DNA from: Dipteris shenzhenensis
Taxonomy: Eukaryota; Polypodiophyta; Polypodiopsida; Gleicheniales
Length of the DNA: 64,000 bases
Reading direction: 5' to 3' (one strand)
NCBI GenBank assembly: GCA_047967505.1
Contig: CM106540.1
Below are positions 23,101 to 33,809 of the stretch, piece by piece. The notes under the pieces are model-generated. The model was not told where the DNA came from and made no database searches. It worked only from the letters and a program-made list of their open reading frames with translations. A program made the translations under genes and the position numbers. The stretch's first letter is position 1; each line of letters starts with the position of its first letter.

Positions 23101-24467
23101 TAGGAACACAAGCTTATCTTGAAATTGCTGGGGACTACATCGACATCTTCTTATCTCCACATTTGAATCTTGTGGATCGAGTCTATCTTGCGGGCAAAGT
23201 CTCTTTTTTCTTTCAAATTTGGAGGTCTTGGATTGTTCATCATGCCAACTATACGTTGAATAGAAACTTCATAACTAAGGAAGCTTTCTTAGATGTGCAA
23301 CTCTCATGCCATTTTGTGGTCCTACTGATCAAGTACTTTAGACAATTTTGTCCAGGCCTAAGGTGTCCTTTACATCTTACAGGTTCAGATGCAGTTGAAA
23401 TCTTCTTCAGTAAGATTGGAAGCATGGTGGGACAAGAACGCGCTTATGACTTGATGGATATGCTACATAGTGCAGGTAGTATGAATAGGCTTGCACACTT
23501 TGAATGCAAAGAGGATAGTCCTCTATTTACAAGGGCACATAAGAAGCAAGAACATGTATGGAGAGAATTGAATCTCAAAGAGAACATGCGAGAAGCTAAT
23601 CTAGGGGACTATGAGTGTGTGTCAACTGATGATAAAATCATCGAAGCATTGAAGAAGGGACTAAAAAGTGCTCAAGAAAGGTGTGAAAGTTTGCATATGA
23701 AGCCAAAGGGTGAGAATATGAAGTGGTGGATGGAACCTTGGTCAAATGGATTTGCAGATGCATATTCACAAGAATCTGATTCTGAAGAAGAAGACCAATG
23801 TCAAGCAGATCATGTGTCAGAAATAGATGATAATGACAACGATGCCTCCATAAGTGAAATTAGACATGTGGTGGATTCTCTCCTAGATGAACAAGAAGCA
23901 GTGAGCCCAGTTGTTGCCATTGATGGTAAAACTCTCTTCAAGTCCACATTGGTAAGCCAACTTAATGGAAATCCCACACTCTCTAAAGATAGACTCACAA
24001 GGGTTCGCCAAGGAGTATACTACTCTAAGGAAGATATACCTCTTGCTACATCAAATGAGAACCTATTTGGAATAGGTTCCCATTGTGTCGTATTCTTTCA
24101 TGAAGAACACAAAACAAGGAAAAGCAAAAGGAAATGCAATCCAAGATCTTTGCAAAAAAAGAAAACACAAGCTATATGGTACCTTGGACGAGTTCAAAAA
24201 ATGAGGAGAAAGGTTGGTGGGGGGTATGTGGAATATAAAAGAGGGTTCAACCTTTCAGATAGACCTTTTGGAGTAGAAGTCCAGCTTGGGTGGTATCAAA
24301 AGGCAAAAGGTTCAAGATGCTTCACATATGACCTTACAGACCTTGACATGATAAATATTGAGAGCGTAATTGCATTGGCAAACCTCACCTATGAGTGTAA
24401 TAGCAATAAGTATACTTTAGATGAGAATGAGTGGAATGTATTCAATGACTTTGTAAAGGGGCATTAA
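20140..24467 (+). CDS. P-superfamily-like DDE transposase, three exons
   Basis: Probably the enzyme that cuts and pastes the surrounding element. Exons 20140-20905, 20990-22259 and 22364-24467 join in frame to 1,379 residues without a stop. Start: first ATG after stops. An N-terminal region of unknown fold is followed by a possible zinc finger (C165, C168, H194, H201), a 9-residue tandem duplication (PKVVHQSTK, 217-234), a second CxC...H...H motif (287-308) and an AT-hook RGRPRK (327-332). The RNase H-like core shows EDETAIKKR (D670) followed by ILVGFDG, HASDGDSRR (D790) and SDAVEIFFSKIGSM (E1024). These match the order and context of P-element/THAP9 catalytic acidic residues. After an acidic stretch come LSKDRLTRVRQG and a WYLGRVQ module, both unassigned. 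A host-domesticated transposase is an alternative, but the flanking TIRs favour a mobile one. Confidence 0.82.
20906..20989 (+). other. Intron 1 of the transposase
   Basis: 84 bp, GAAG|GTATTATTTG to TTTCAATAG|GTTGG. Removing it gives the continuous reading NEG-WDFEVV and joins two long frames. Phase 1. Confidence 0.8.
22260..22363 (+). other. Intron 2 of the transposase
   Basis: 104 bp, ATAAG|GTAACCTC to GCTTGTAG|GTGGAATCC. Splicing restores RIR-WNPKDD, placing the first catalytic Asp directly before the second core strand as in P-like transposases. Phase 2. Confidence 0.85.
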
Positions 24468-25070
24468 ATGCACTTGGTAGGGGCTTCTTTGTTATCTTTC
24501 TAATATGATAAAAGCTTTATTACGATTATTACTATGCGCTGAGTTTAGTTTGATTTCTCTTGATGGATTTTTTAAATTATTTTATTGCAGGACCTTGAAT
24601 CACACAAGTGGATGATTTGCAACCGCCTGGGTACTTTTGTTTATATGGATGCCATTAAGCAAGTTTAAAAATGCTATTTTGGCATCGGGTACAACAAGAT
24701 GTTGTATGAATGTAGCCTCTATGGTTTTAATACCATGGCTTCATGGTTTGATATGACTTAGTGGATGTTTGTATTTGGCAAGAAATAAATATTATATATC
24801 GTCATTGAATGCTTTGTAAAATTGGCTAATCTATCATCCCTTCTCTTAGCTAAAACACCCATACATATGGTTTTGTAAAAAATTGAAAGATATAAAGCAT
24901 TTATAAAAGCTCCCAATCTTTCATGTAGTATTTTTATAAAGGTTGTTTCTTGAGCTCTTTACGTGTTTCAAGTGTCTTTGCACAATTCTTTGCTCTTGGT
25001 GTACGGCACACATGATTTGTCTTGTTTGATATTTGTTCCTCTTAATTTTTGCACATATGTCTTTATTCTT
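24468..25070. other. Transposase 3' flank, no further gene
   Basis: AT-rich; AATAAA at about 24784 could serve polyadenylation. No coding similarity. Confidence 0.45.
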
Positions 25071-25078
25071 TGTTTCTC

Positions 25079-25324
25079 CTCGGGGGGGTCACTCATCATA
25101 TGTAACCCTATCACGTGAGTTCAATAGAAGGATATTTTTTATTTATAAAATTTACAGAAATTAATATACATAAGGGACTATTTAAAATAGTTTTGGAAAA
25201 AATTTACAGATTTGTATAGAAAAGGGGCACATTTTATTAATGAAAAATTTACAGATAAGGGATTTTAGAAATAGGCCTTGAACGCACGTGGTATAGAGGG
25301 TTTATATATAGTGACCCCCCCGAG
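25079..25324 (+). mobile_element. 246-bp MITE nested in the large transposon
   Basis: Both ends are CTCGGGGGGGTCACT in inverted orientation. Perfect 8-bp duplications TGTTTCTC flank it (25071-25078 and 25325-25332). Subterminal CACGTG-containing stretches resemble those of the large element. Three copies of AAATTTACAGA lie inside. No coding capacity: a non-autonomous derivative presumably moved by the neighbouring transposase family. Confidence 0.9.
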
Positions 25325-25539
25325 TGTTTCTCTTGCCTTATGGCATCATCAGGACACAAACCCATCTTAAACTTATGCATTGCCCATTATTGCAGTCGGT
25401 ACCTCAATTTTTTGTGTGTAGATTCAAATAATGCAGGTGATGTAGAGATCTTGCAGTTGAAATATCTCATCCTACCTAAAGGGACTCCAAAAGTAGTAGT
25501 GTATGACTCACATAAGGACTTTTAAAATTCCTCTAGGAA

Positions 25540-25691
25540 AATAAATATACTTACAGAAGGGGATTTATAAAATTTCCCAAAATTTACAGAGGGGATACCA
25601 GGAAATACTACAAATAGGTTACATAGGGATTTAGAAAAGAACCCTTGCACGCACGTGATATAGACATATTACACTAAGTGACCCCCTCGAG
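25540..25691 (+). repeat. Right end of the large transposon
   Basis: The terminal inverted repeat occupies about 25642-25691 and ends AGTGACCCCCTCGAG. Inside it are AAATTTACAGA and ACTTACAGAAGGGG, which resemble MITE subterminal motifs. The last bases read CTCGAG instead of the CCCGAG of the MITEs. Confidence 0.8.
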
Positions 25692-25699
25692 CTCTACCC
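25692..25699. repeat. Right 8-bp target-site duplication of the large transposon
   Basis: CTCTACCC, identical to 12302-12309. Confidence 0.8.
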
Positions 25700-26090
25700 A
25701 TGCCTGACGGAGCAATGATGACCCGTTTCCCTTGGCTCCCCATCCTGCAACTCCCTTAGTCATGGCTATGGCTGGTAGAGTGTTGCAAGATGGAGAGCCA
25801 AGGCAAACAATGGATCCCATGACTTGGGCAGCATTATGAAGGGGCATTGAGGTTGCAGCAGAAGACTCATCACGGGGGTGGAAGGGGGCTTAGAGAGAGC
25901 ATGGAAAGGGGTAGGAGAGGGATTTCGCAGGGTGCGGCAAATTGTTTCTCTACCCTTAATGCCTTTATATAGCTAGACTTTCCGCCCTCCCACTCTTTTT
26001 CCCTTCATTTCTTATGTCAATTTGTGCAACTCTGGGTGCCTATCGTTGCTAAGAGCACACAATCCACCCGCTCCATTTTGCTCGTAGCCC
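25700..26090. other. Spacer, no gene seen
   Basis: Moderately G+C-rich and G/A-rich near 25860-25930; no domain in any frame. Confidence 0.4.
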
Positions 26091-26093
26091 AGC

Positions 26094-26760
26094 CCAACTC
26101 AAGCGGTCATATACATCATTGTCTAGCCCCATGACGTGCGATTAGATGGTTTCCATGGGAGAATGTCTTGATCATCAGAACCAAGGTCATAATAATTCAA
26201 TGGGATGAGGGGGGAGGAGTGGTGGCACATGTACCCAGCTTACTGGTAGCCTAGCCTAGCACTCGGGGGGTCACTATGTATAATCCCTCTATATCACGTG
26301 CGTTCAAGGCCTATTTGTAAAATCCCTTATCTGTAAATTTTTCATTAATAAAATGTACCCCTTTTCTATACAAATCTGTAAAATTTTCCGAAAACTATTT
26401 TAAATAGTCCCTTATGTATATTTATTTCTATAAATTTTGGAAATAAAAAATATCCTTCTGTTGAACTCACGTGATAGGATTACATATGATGAGTGACCCC
26501 CCCGAGGCCTAGCATAGGTATTCGTTTACATCATCATCTAGCCATGACATGCGATTAGATGGTTTCCATGGGAGAATTTATCGGTCATCAGATCCAAGGT
26601 CATAATAATTCAATGGGATGATGGGCGAGGAGTGGTGGCACATACACCTAGCCTGCTAGTAGCCCAAGCTAGCATAGGCGATCATATACATCATCATCTA
26701 GCCATGACATGCGATTAAATGGCTACCATGGGAGAATTTCTTGATCATCAAAAAATTTTA
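26094..26760. repeat. Tandem ~160-bp repeat, interrupted by a MITE
   Basis: Three units share 'catatacatcat', 'gacatgcgatta.atgg', 'ccatgggagaatt' and 'ggtcataataattcaatggg'. They start near 26104, 26520 and 26683. The first unit is cut by the MITE at 26262-26506. Removing the MITE and one copy of GCCTAGCA restores the normal unit. Confidence 0.7.
26262..26506 (-). mobile_element. 245-bp MITE of the CTCGGGGG family
   Basis: Inverted relative to the MITE at 25079 and similar along its whole length. Ends are CTCGGGGGG(G)TCACT. Perfect 8-bp duplications GCCTAGCA at 26254-26261 and 26507-26514. Non-coding. Confidence 0.92.
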
Positions 26761-26775
26761 ACAGTTTGATATGTT

Positions 26776-27190
26776 CTTACAGTCTATCTCTAGCTTAATG
26801 CTAATCTGAGCCTGTGAACTAGTTGGCCCCTCATGCAAAGTCATTGATATTATAGTCAACTGAAGAAAGGCATGATCAAAATAGGACATTAGATTCACAT
26901 TGAGTCAATTTATCAGATTGTAATAACAATAGTTCTTGATCATAAGAATGAGAAGTATTGTTATTACACCTTGATCAACCAATTGAATTTTAATCTAAGT
27001 TGTGAACTAGATGGTCCCCCATGCAAAGACATTGTTATTATAGTATGATTCTTGCTCAATGCTAATCTGAGCCTGTGAATTAGGTGGTCCCTCATGCACA
27101 ATCATTGTTATTACAGTCTGATTCCAACTGAATGCTAATCTAAACCTATGAATTACATGGTCCCTCACACACATTCATTGTTACTAAAAC
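26776..27190. repeat. Four diverged ~70-80-bp repeats
   Basis: Units share 'aatgctaatctgagcctgtga', 'ggtccctcatgca' and 'cattgttatta'. Non-coding. Confidence 0.6.
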
Positions 27191-27320
27191 AAGCTCAATG
27201 GTTGTTTGGGATTAGTATACTATTTAGTATTTACATTTTTCCTTGTTTGGGATTTATTGATTGGGATTTACTAAAACAAGCAGGGTGGTTGTTTTGGATT
27301 TACTAAAGGTTATATTTTGT
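27190..27320. repeat. Dispersed 'ATGGTTGTTTGGGAT' repeat
   Basis: 'caatggttgtttgggatta' and 'gtggttgttttggatttactaaa' recur here. Close relatives lie at 47690-47930 and 51840-52300. Confidence 0.45.
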
Positions 27321-27824
27321 GGGGGTTGCAGTTAATCCTAAACCAACAAAATTCATCTCCTTGCCAATGCCTACCTCCTCTAGCTAGTGGCACCTACCTC
27401 CTCTAGCCTTAACTATCATACAACTGACCTGTCATATTCATCAATGTAATGTGTGGGGAATCTATCAGTACATAGGTCTTCAAATATGGCAAAGATCTCA
27501 CTAGATTACATCGTTGAGCATGTCAAGATGGATTGATTTAATAGATTAGAATATGTGAACAATTACAGCTTGGATAGTTGAAGAGCAAACTAGTTTAAAA
27601 ACCCGACAGACCTCGAGTGAAGGAACAAAGATGTAAAGGCATAATAAGCTCGATGAAGCCATTTCACAAGGGTTCCCTCACGGCAACCCAAGATTGTCAT
27701 AGATGAGATTGATTGCTTGGAGAAGAAACATAGAGTTTCCTAAGAGTTCATTCACAAGATGGTCATATTGATTGATAACTAGGACTAGAAGCTCACTAAC
27801 ACCCAATTACAAGTCTATTTTTAT

Positions 27825-28615
27825 TGCTAAGTAGCACTTGAAGCACCACTATGAATGATAGATAGCATTTCAAACTCTATCGTATGTGCCAACTAGCTGC
27901 TTTCATTCCTATTTTGTAAGTGTTAAATAGCAATAGAGGCTCCAATGTGACTAGCACTAGAAGCTTAGTTGAGGGTGCTGACAATAAGTTACAAATCTAT
28001 TTCTACTACTAAAGTAGCACTTGAAGCACGATTGTGAGTGCTCAATAGCACTTCAAACTATATTGTGAGTGACAACTCAATTTCATTCCTATTATAAGTG
28101 CTAAGTAGCACTTGAAACTCTATTGTAAGTTCCATATAGCACTTTCATTGCTATTGTCAATGCTAAGTAGTACTAGAAGCTCCAATGTGAGTGATAACTA
28201 GCACTAGAAGCTCTTTTGTGAGTGCTAGCTAGCAGTTTTATCCATATTTGAGCGTTAAGTAGCACTGAATGGCTCTAATGTGAATGATAACTAGCACTAG
28301 TCTAATCTTGACTGAGGGTGCTAACAACCAATTACAAGTTGGTTTTAACTTCTAAATAGCATTAAAGCACCACTATAAGTGCTAAATAGCACTTTAAACT
28401 TTGTTGTGAGTTTCAAGTAGCACTTTGATTCCTATTGTGAGTGCTAAGTAGCACTTTTTACTTCAAATTATGTGATAATTAGCACTAACAATTGTGATAA
28501 TGAGCACTAGCAATAATGCCTCTTGTATTTTTGACTACCAATTGCCTCATGGAGAGTGCTAATGGCACAAACAAGACCATTCTTAGTGCTAACTAGCACT
28601 AGATTAAAGGTTATT
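27825..28615. repeat. Array of AGTGCTA-nn-TAGCACT palindromes
   Basis: About a dozen units, 50-80 bp apart, centred on AGTGCTAAGTAGCACT, a perfect inverted repeat. Variants include AGTGCTCAATAGCACT and AGTGCTAACTAGCACT. The spacers repeat 'tgaagc.c.attgtga' and 'tttcattcctatt' alternately. No coding sequence. Confidence 0.7.
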
Positions 28616-28770
28616 AAAAAATCCCCTACCTACAGATCTTTATAGCCTATATACACCCATTATGTTTTGAGATGATTAAAGTATCCCTTATGTATGAAAT
28701 TTTCACTTTTGAACTTAAAAACACCTTATGTATGTATATCATCTATAACTCCATAAAAAGTAGAATTTTC
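28610..28770. mobile_element. Fragment related to the MITE-like copy at 11007
   Basis: 'ccctacctac.gatcttta', 'gagatgattaaagta' and 'ccttatgtatgtata' occur in the same order as at about 11070-11180. Both ends appear lost. Confidence 0.4.
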
Positions 28771-29480
28771 AACTCTAACAAGGAGTCATAAAAAATAACC
28801 AAAAAATCATGTAAACGACAACACAAATCCCTTTAAAAGTTAAAAAAAAAGCACCTTTTTCCAAACCGTGGAGACAATACACAATTTTATGTCAAGCATC
28901 TTTTTTAATAGCTAATTTTATGGAAAATACATTACTCACATCTTACTATAAAACCTAGAAACGTCCAATATTATAAATTGGGAAAAGTGTTCTAACCTCC
29001 TATAATTTGGAAAACATGTCAAATTACAAAGGAGAAGAAACTATTCTATTCAACTAGGAAAGTGAGGCTTGGAACTTTTGCTTTAAAATATCAATTGTTT
29101 TTAAGTGCTTAGTTGTCCAATTCAAATGTATACACAAGAATTTCTACATCTTTCAATTTAAATAATTCTACACATTGATGAATTCCGCTTTTCTTTTATT
29201 TTTTTAAAAATTTGCACATCTTTGAATCAACTTTGCCTTGAGCACTTTTGTTAAAAGAGTTGTATACCAATTACTTCCACAGAAGTAACAACATTGCCCT
29301 CAAGTATAAGTTTTGTACTAAGGTATGTTTCCAAACTCCATGTTGTATATAATGTGCTATCCATAAACTTATAGGAATGCATTGTCTTTAAAAGAACCTT
29401 TCTTTTTGTACGGTGTTAATCCAACCCAACTTAGCACAATCCCTAACATCCAATTTGTGTTAATGTCCATGGGACCCCTA
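28771..29480. other. AT-rich spacer, no gene seen
   Basis: No recognisable coding sequence or repeat. Confidence 0.45.
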
Positions 29481-29511
29481 GCAACACTTGGATGAAGTTG
29501 TTACAAATCAG

Positions 29512-29973
29512 CTGCCTATGGGCAGTGGTGAGGTACACCCCCAAGGCCCTGAACGTTCTAACTGACAATCCTCATCTATGAGAGGAGGAGGCTGGATGGA
29601 AGATCCTACCCGACATGGTAGCGGAGAAAACCCTCTCTTGCAAAAATTTCCTCCTATATTAAGAGGAGGGAAGTCAACTAGGGATAGCACACCCACACCT
29701 GCTGAGGGGGAAACTCTATCCACGGATGTCTAAAAAATGTGCTCCCCGAGCATAGATGGTACAAACTCCTCCTCTGCCTCAAACTTAGCCAAGTCTGCCA
29801 GAACTGAAAATGAACTCCTACGAAGTACCTCTGGTGCAAGAGTGCAAAGAAGCCCTACGGAAGGAGGAGTGGAACCAATAACCCCCTTATCTCTGTCGAA
29901 AGTAGACAGACATGCAGGAGATGGAGGGGGGTGCTATAAGAAGTTTTTGTCCTTATGGAACGTTCCCATTTGA
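29512..29973 (+). pseudogene. Degenerate coding-like stretch, family unknown
   Basis: One frame stays readable from 29512 to 29973 with only a TGA and a TAA. The product would be Pro/Gly/Ser-rich and hydrophilic (for example PTPAEGETLSTD and SKVDRHAGDGGGCYKK). No domain recognised. It could be a retroelement ORF1/gag linker or a disordered host exon. Confidence 0.25.
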
Positions 29974-30039
29974 TTGTTGGATGAGCGGATATAATCCTGA
30001 TTTGGAGTTGCTTCCATTGGATAAGCACTCATGCGTTGA

Positions 30040-30830
30040 GGTGATTTTCCACTTGTAGAGTGGCCACAAGCTCTTGGTACACCACCGTTATGCATTGTAG
30101 TGGGGCTTCATTGGTGTTGTCTTCCATTGCCTCATTGTTGTGCACTAGCAATTAGAGTTCAAGCTTGGAGATGATTATCTTTTGGGAGTGCATCTCATCC
30201 ATTTGTTTTTGGTATTTATGGTAGATGGATGTATATACCTCCTTAAGCTTTCTCATTTGCAAGGTGACCTTTGCCTGTTGAGGATGTCTTCAGTGATATT
30301 GGACCATTGGTCCAAGACTTGTGCTTGTGAAGTGCTGGCCTCTTTAGCAGTAGCAACAAGTAAGCTCGTCAATGCTGAAGGCATGTGCTGCCAAAGACCG
30401 TTTCATGTCTTCAAGCTTGTCTTTGCAATCATGGAGCTCTTCTTCTTTGTGAATTAGAGTGAGTCGAGCTTGTGCCACTACCTCCTTTTTCTAAGCATGT
30501 GCGGAGGTTAAGGAGTTATAGTAGGTCTACTGCTACTGTCAGTTGTGTTTGGCTTTGGTGGAGGTTGGAGGTCACATCCCTCACTTCCTTCTTTTGAGCT
30601 TGGAGAGCTTGGTTCATGCACACTTCTTCTACCTCCTTCTCATCTATTTGCTCCCGAAGTGCCTTGACCTCTACGGCGATTGCCTAGAATGGGTCTTCGA
30701 TTTTTATTGCAGTCTGTCTATCCAATTCTCTTGCATATTCTTCCTTGGCCAAGCTAGTGAATAGTTTGTACATTTGTATCATTTGGCTATCTTGATGTTG
30801 GAGAATGACAGACGGTGATGAGGACTGGCA
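30040..30830 (-). pseudogene. Decayed coiled-coil protein gene
   Basis: Reading the minus strand in shifting frames gives long charged helical text: LAKEEYARELDRQTAIKIED, VEVKALREQIDEKEVEEV, HKEEELHDCKDKLEDMKRSL, and YHKYQKQMDEMHSQKI. Stops and frameshifts separate the pieces. The heptad-like pattern indicates a coiled coil, perhaps a gag-like or structural protein. Plus-strand frames at 30182-30457 and 30543-30764 are shadows of this. Confidence 0.4.
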
Positions 30831-30899
30831 ATACTGCTGATAGAAGTAGTGCCCATGTAGCCATCTTGATGATTCTGTAGTACTTGTGGGAGGTCAGGG

Positions 30900-31175
30900 A
30901 TTTGCGGCGGTATTAAAACGTCAGTTTTAAAACACTGTATTAAAACATTTAAAACGTTTTTAAAGTTGCTCTAGGGCATTTTAAAATGCCACAGTAGCGA
31001 TTTTTATCCATAACTGGCTCCAGTCAGTTCCCAGCTGGTATACCTATATACTGGCCGATATCTTCATACCATACTGACCGGTATTTTGTAATACCGACCG
31101 GTATACAATTTTACCAACCGGTATAATTAGCAACACCGATCCGTGTTTAGCGACACCGGCTAGTGTCGTTGATGT
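30900..31175. repeat. Cluster of ACCGGT/TTTAAAAC palindromes
   Basis: First part: repeated TTAAAAC and TTTTAAAG phrases (30910-31000). Second part: CGGTATTTTGTAATACCG, AACACCGATCCGTGTT and CGACACCGGCTAGTGTCG, each able to form a hairpin. The last shares the CGACAC/GTGTCG stem with the array at 17128-17680. Confidence 0.6.
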
Positions 31176-31539
31176 TATATATACCTGCGCCACACTTGTA
31201 CTATTCACAAAATTCGAGATTCCTAGGATACTGTGGAGTCTTGGGAAAGACAAGAAGCATAAGAAAGAGGATAAACAAAGCTACTAGTCCTTCAAGTATG
31301 AAAAAGTATCTAGTGCCGGTGGTGGGCTCGCTTTTGCTAGTCAGAATCCACTCGCACTTAGATACTAATTGGAAAATTAGCAATTGCATTATACATACTA
31401 TTAGGTGAAGATTAAGTTAGTTGCATGTGACATTGTACTTAGCTTTGAAAAAATAGATTATTTTGATTTTATGCATGAAGCATATAAGTTGTTACTTGTC
31501 TAGATTGGAAACTCTTTGGAATGACTTGTCACTTAGTAC

Positions 31540-33074
31540 TAGGTGTACTATGAGAGGATGAAATTAGAGATGGAGCAAGTAATATACGATGGTATTGGGA
31601 GAACGGGATGTACGATTGTTAGTGATGGATGGAAAAATGTCATTAAGAGGCTCTTATCAATATCATGGTAGTGACATTTAAGGGGGAGGCTTTTCATCAA
31701 TCCATCGACACAAGTGGGACATCCAAGACAGGTGAATACATTGCTGAACAATTGGAGGCTGCAATCCTAGATGTTGGGGAGCATAACATTGTTTCAATAA
31801 TCATCGACAATGCGAAGAACTGTAGGAAAGCTAGAAAAATTATAAATTAGAAATATCCTACCATTTGGGCATCGTTGTGCTCTTGCCATTGCCTTGACCT
31901 TGTGCTTGAGGATTGGTATAAATCAGCAGAAACTGTGTGGTTCAAAGCCATTGTAGATGAAGGAAAAAGATTGGTGTTATACTTCCTCAACCACGAGAGA
32001 TTGTTGGGCATATTCAGAAACCACCAACCTGCAGAACATCCACTAGAGTTTTTGAAACTGGCGAAACACGTTTTGGAACAAACTATATAATGCTGGACTG
32101 TTTTCTCAAGCTACAAGAAGTAGTAACGGAGACATTATTCAGTGTAGCTAGCGAGTGGATAGTTGAGTCAACCACACAAATGGCTCGCACTAAATTCGGA
32201 AAGATGAAGCAAATGGCTCACACTGCTAGCTTAATAGCTGATGCGGCTGATGCAATGAGGCTGGCATGGTTTGCCATTCGAAAATTAGACGTGAAAGGTC
32301 CAAGTTTTGGCAATGCTTACATGGCATGGTGACTACCGAGTGAGACCTCTTAAAGGAAAATAGAAGATCCACATGAGGTGACAACATTGGCTACAGCTCC
32401 ATTCGTCATGCTAGTTTGCAAAAGATGTTTCAAAAGTGATGGAATCATGCTCACAATGACCTCCACTATGCTGGCCATATTCTAGATCCCCAATGGTGGG
32501 AGTATCGTCTGGAAACATTGGAACACATAATGCAGCCTTGGCATAATCTCTTGGGATGATTTTTTGAGGATGGATCTGAATATGCTGCTCTGCTGTCAAG
32601 GAATTATCCACTTTTTGAAATAGGGAAGGTTTGTTTGCATATACAAGAATATGAGACCTTGCAAAGGAGATGCCTGCATGGAGATGGTGGGAAGAGTGTG
32701 GAGATTTGACACCTCATTTTCAAATGTTGGCATTGAAAGTGCTATCCCAGCCTTGTAGCAATTCATCGAGTGAATGAAATTGGAGTAATTACAAGTTTAT
32801 TCATTCAGTCACAAGAAATCGCTTGAAGACAGAAAGAGCAGAGAAATTGATATACGTTTATGCAAATGGTAGAGTTTTGGATGATGTTAAGGGAGAGAGC
32901 AATGATGGAGATTTATCCAAGTGGGTACATTGTGATCTTCTAGGTCCGTTGCATGATCCTCCCAATGTTGGACAATTGCAAGTTGCAACAGCAGCCAAAG
33001 CAAGCTCTAGAGATGAGGAGGATGAGGAAGAGAAAACTTTGTTATCACTCATGAGCAATCATTCCCATGCTTGA
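31540..33074 (+). pseudogene. hAT-family transposase remnant (DUF659 to C-terminal dimerisation region)
   Basis: hAT transposases cut and paste DNA. Visible pieces in several frames: TIVSDGWKNV and TFKGEAFHQSIDTSGTSKT (DUF659-type), then IIIDNAKNCRKARKI, CSCHCLDLVLEDW, and LNHERLLGIFRNH. The C-terminal part has WWEECGDLTPHFQMLALKVL, then a WSNYKFIHSVTRNRL stretch and AEKLIYVYANGRVL, the dimerisation region. Frameshifts and stops (for example at 31848, 32088 and 32770) break it. No TIRs or duplications were found around it. Confidence 0.75.
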
Positions 33075-33809
33075 AATATTATATACATTGTTGATCGTGC
33101 TTACATTTTGACTTATTAAATATTGTGCTAATTGATTGACATCATATCAATTTGGTTGATTGACATCATACCATGTGGAATTTATGCTAAAGCATTTTTT
33201 TGTTTGACATCCACATCAATTTTGTTAATTGATGTCATATCAATTGGAAATTATTCTATAGCATTTAGATGATATTACAATCGTGCTCACGTTCTGTTTA
33301 AAATAAAATTGACATACATTGATGTCATCAATTTTGTTGATGGATATCATACCAATTTGAAGTATTGCTATAGTATTTAGATGGTATTACAATTTTTTTA
33401 CTTCAATGTTCAAACTTGGAACATATTATTCAATTTCTTGCAACCTTGATGTACTTGTGTAAGTGATGCTAGCTGCTGCACTAGTGTGTAAAATACCGAC
33501 ATCCGTCAATAGAGCATGATGTTGCGGATGATCATAGTGCAGATAGATGCTTACTCAGGGGAGAGAAGGATGTGGGAAAAGGCGACTTGCCATCCCATGC
33601 TTGTTCCAACAGGTAGATTACCACATTTATAATCATCAAATCACGTCGAGAGGGGGCAAGATAGTTCGATGGTTTCTCTATCTCTCGGTCTAGCAAGCTT
33701 GCATGGAGTACTCACATGTTGGAAGTTTGGTTGAAAATGCATTCAAAGGGATAAATTGTTTTTGATGATTACGAAAGCAATTGAATTAACTGAACTCCTT
33801 AATTTGACA

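Larger units (their letters stand above)
12310..25691 (+). mobile_element. 13.4-kb TIR transposon with P-like transposase and passenger genes
   Basis: The left end CTCGGGGGGGTCACT and the right end AGTGACCCCCTCGAG are inverted. The match continues imperfectly for about 48 bp, including TATCACGTG and GTTCAA/GTGCAA. Perfect 8-bp duplications CTCTACCC flank the whole segment. Inside, all on the plus strand, are LRR-gene fragments (15290-16320), a hairpin array (17128-17680), a kinase-like gene (18101-19645) and the transposase (20140-24467). A related MITE is nested near the right end. P-superfamily elements are known to make 8-bp duplications, which agrees with the transposase. Alternative: a ~300-bp MITE split by unrelated insertions. 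The left and right arms appear to overlap when each is aligned to the MITEs, which argues against this, but the alignment is AT-rich. Confidence 0.72.

Noticed and set aside
25079-26506. MITEs belonging to hAT, based on the 8-bp duplication and the hAT remains at 31.5 kb
   Set aside because: The ends CTCGGGG do not look like hAT ends, and the similar termini flank a P-like transposase.
30182-30764. Two plus-strand frames of 73-91 residues
   Set aside because: Shadows of a decayed coiled-coil gene on the minus strand.
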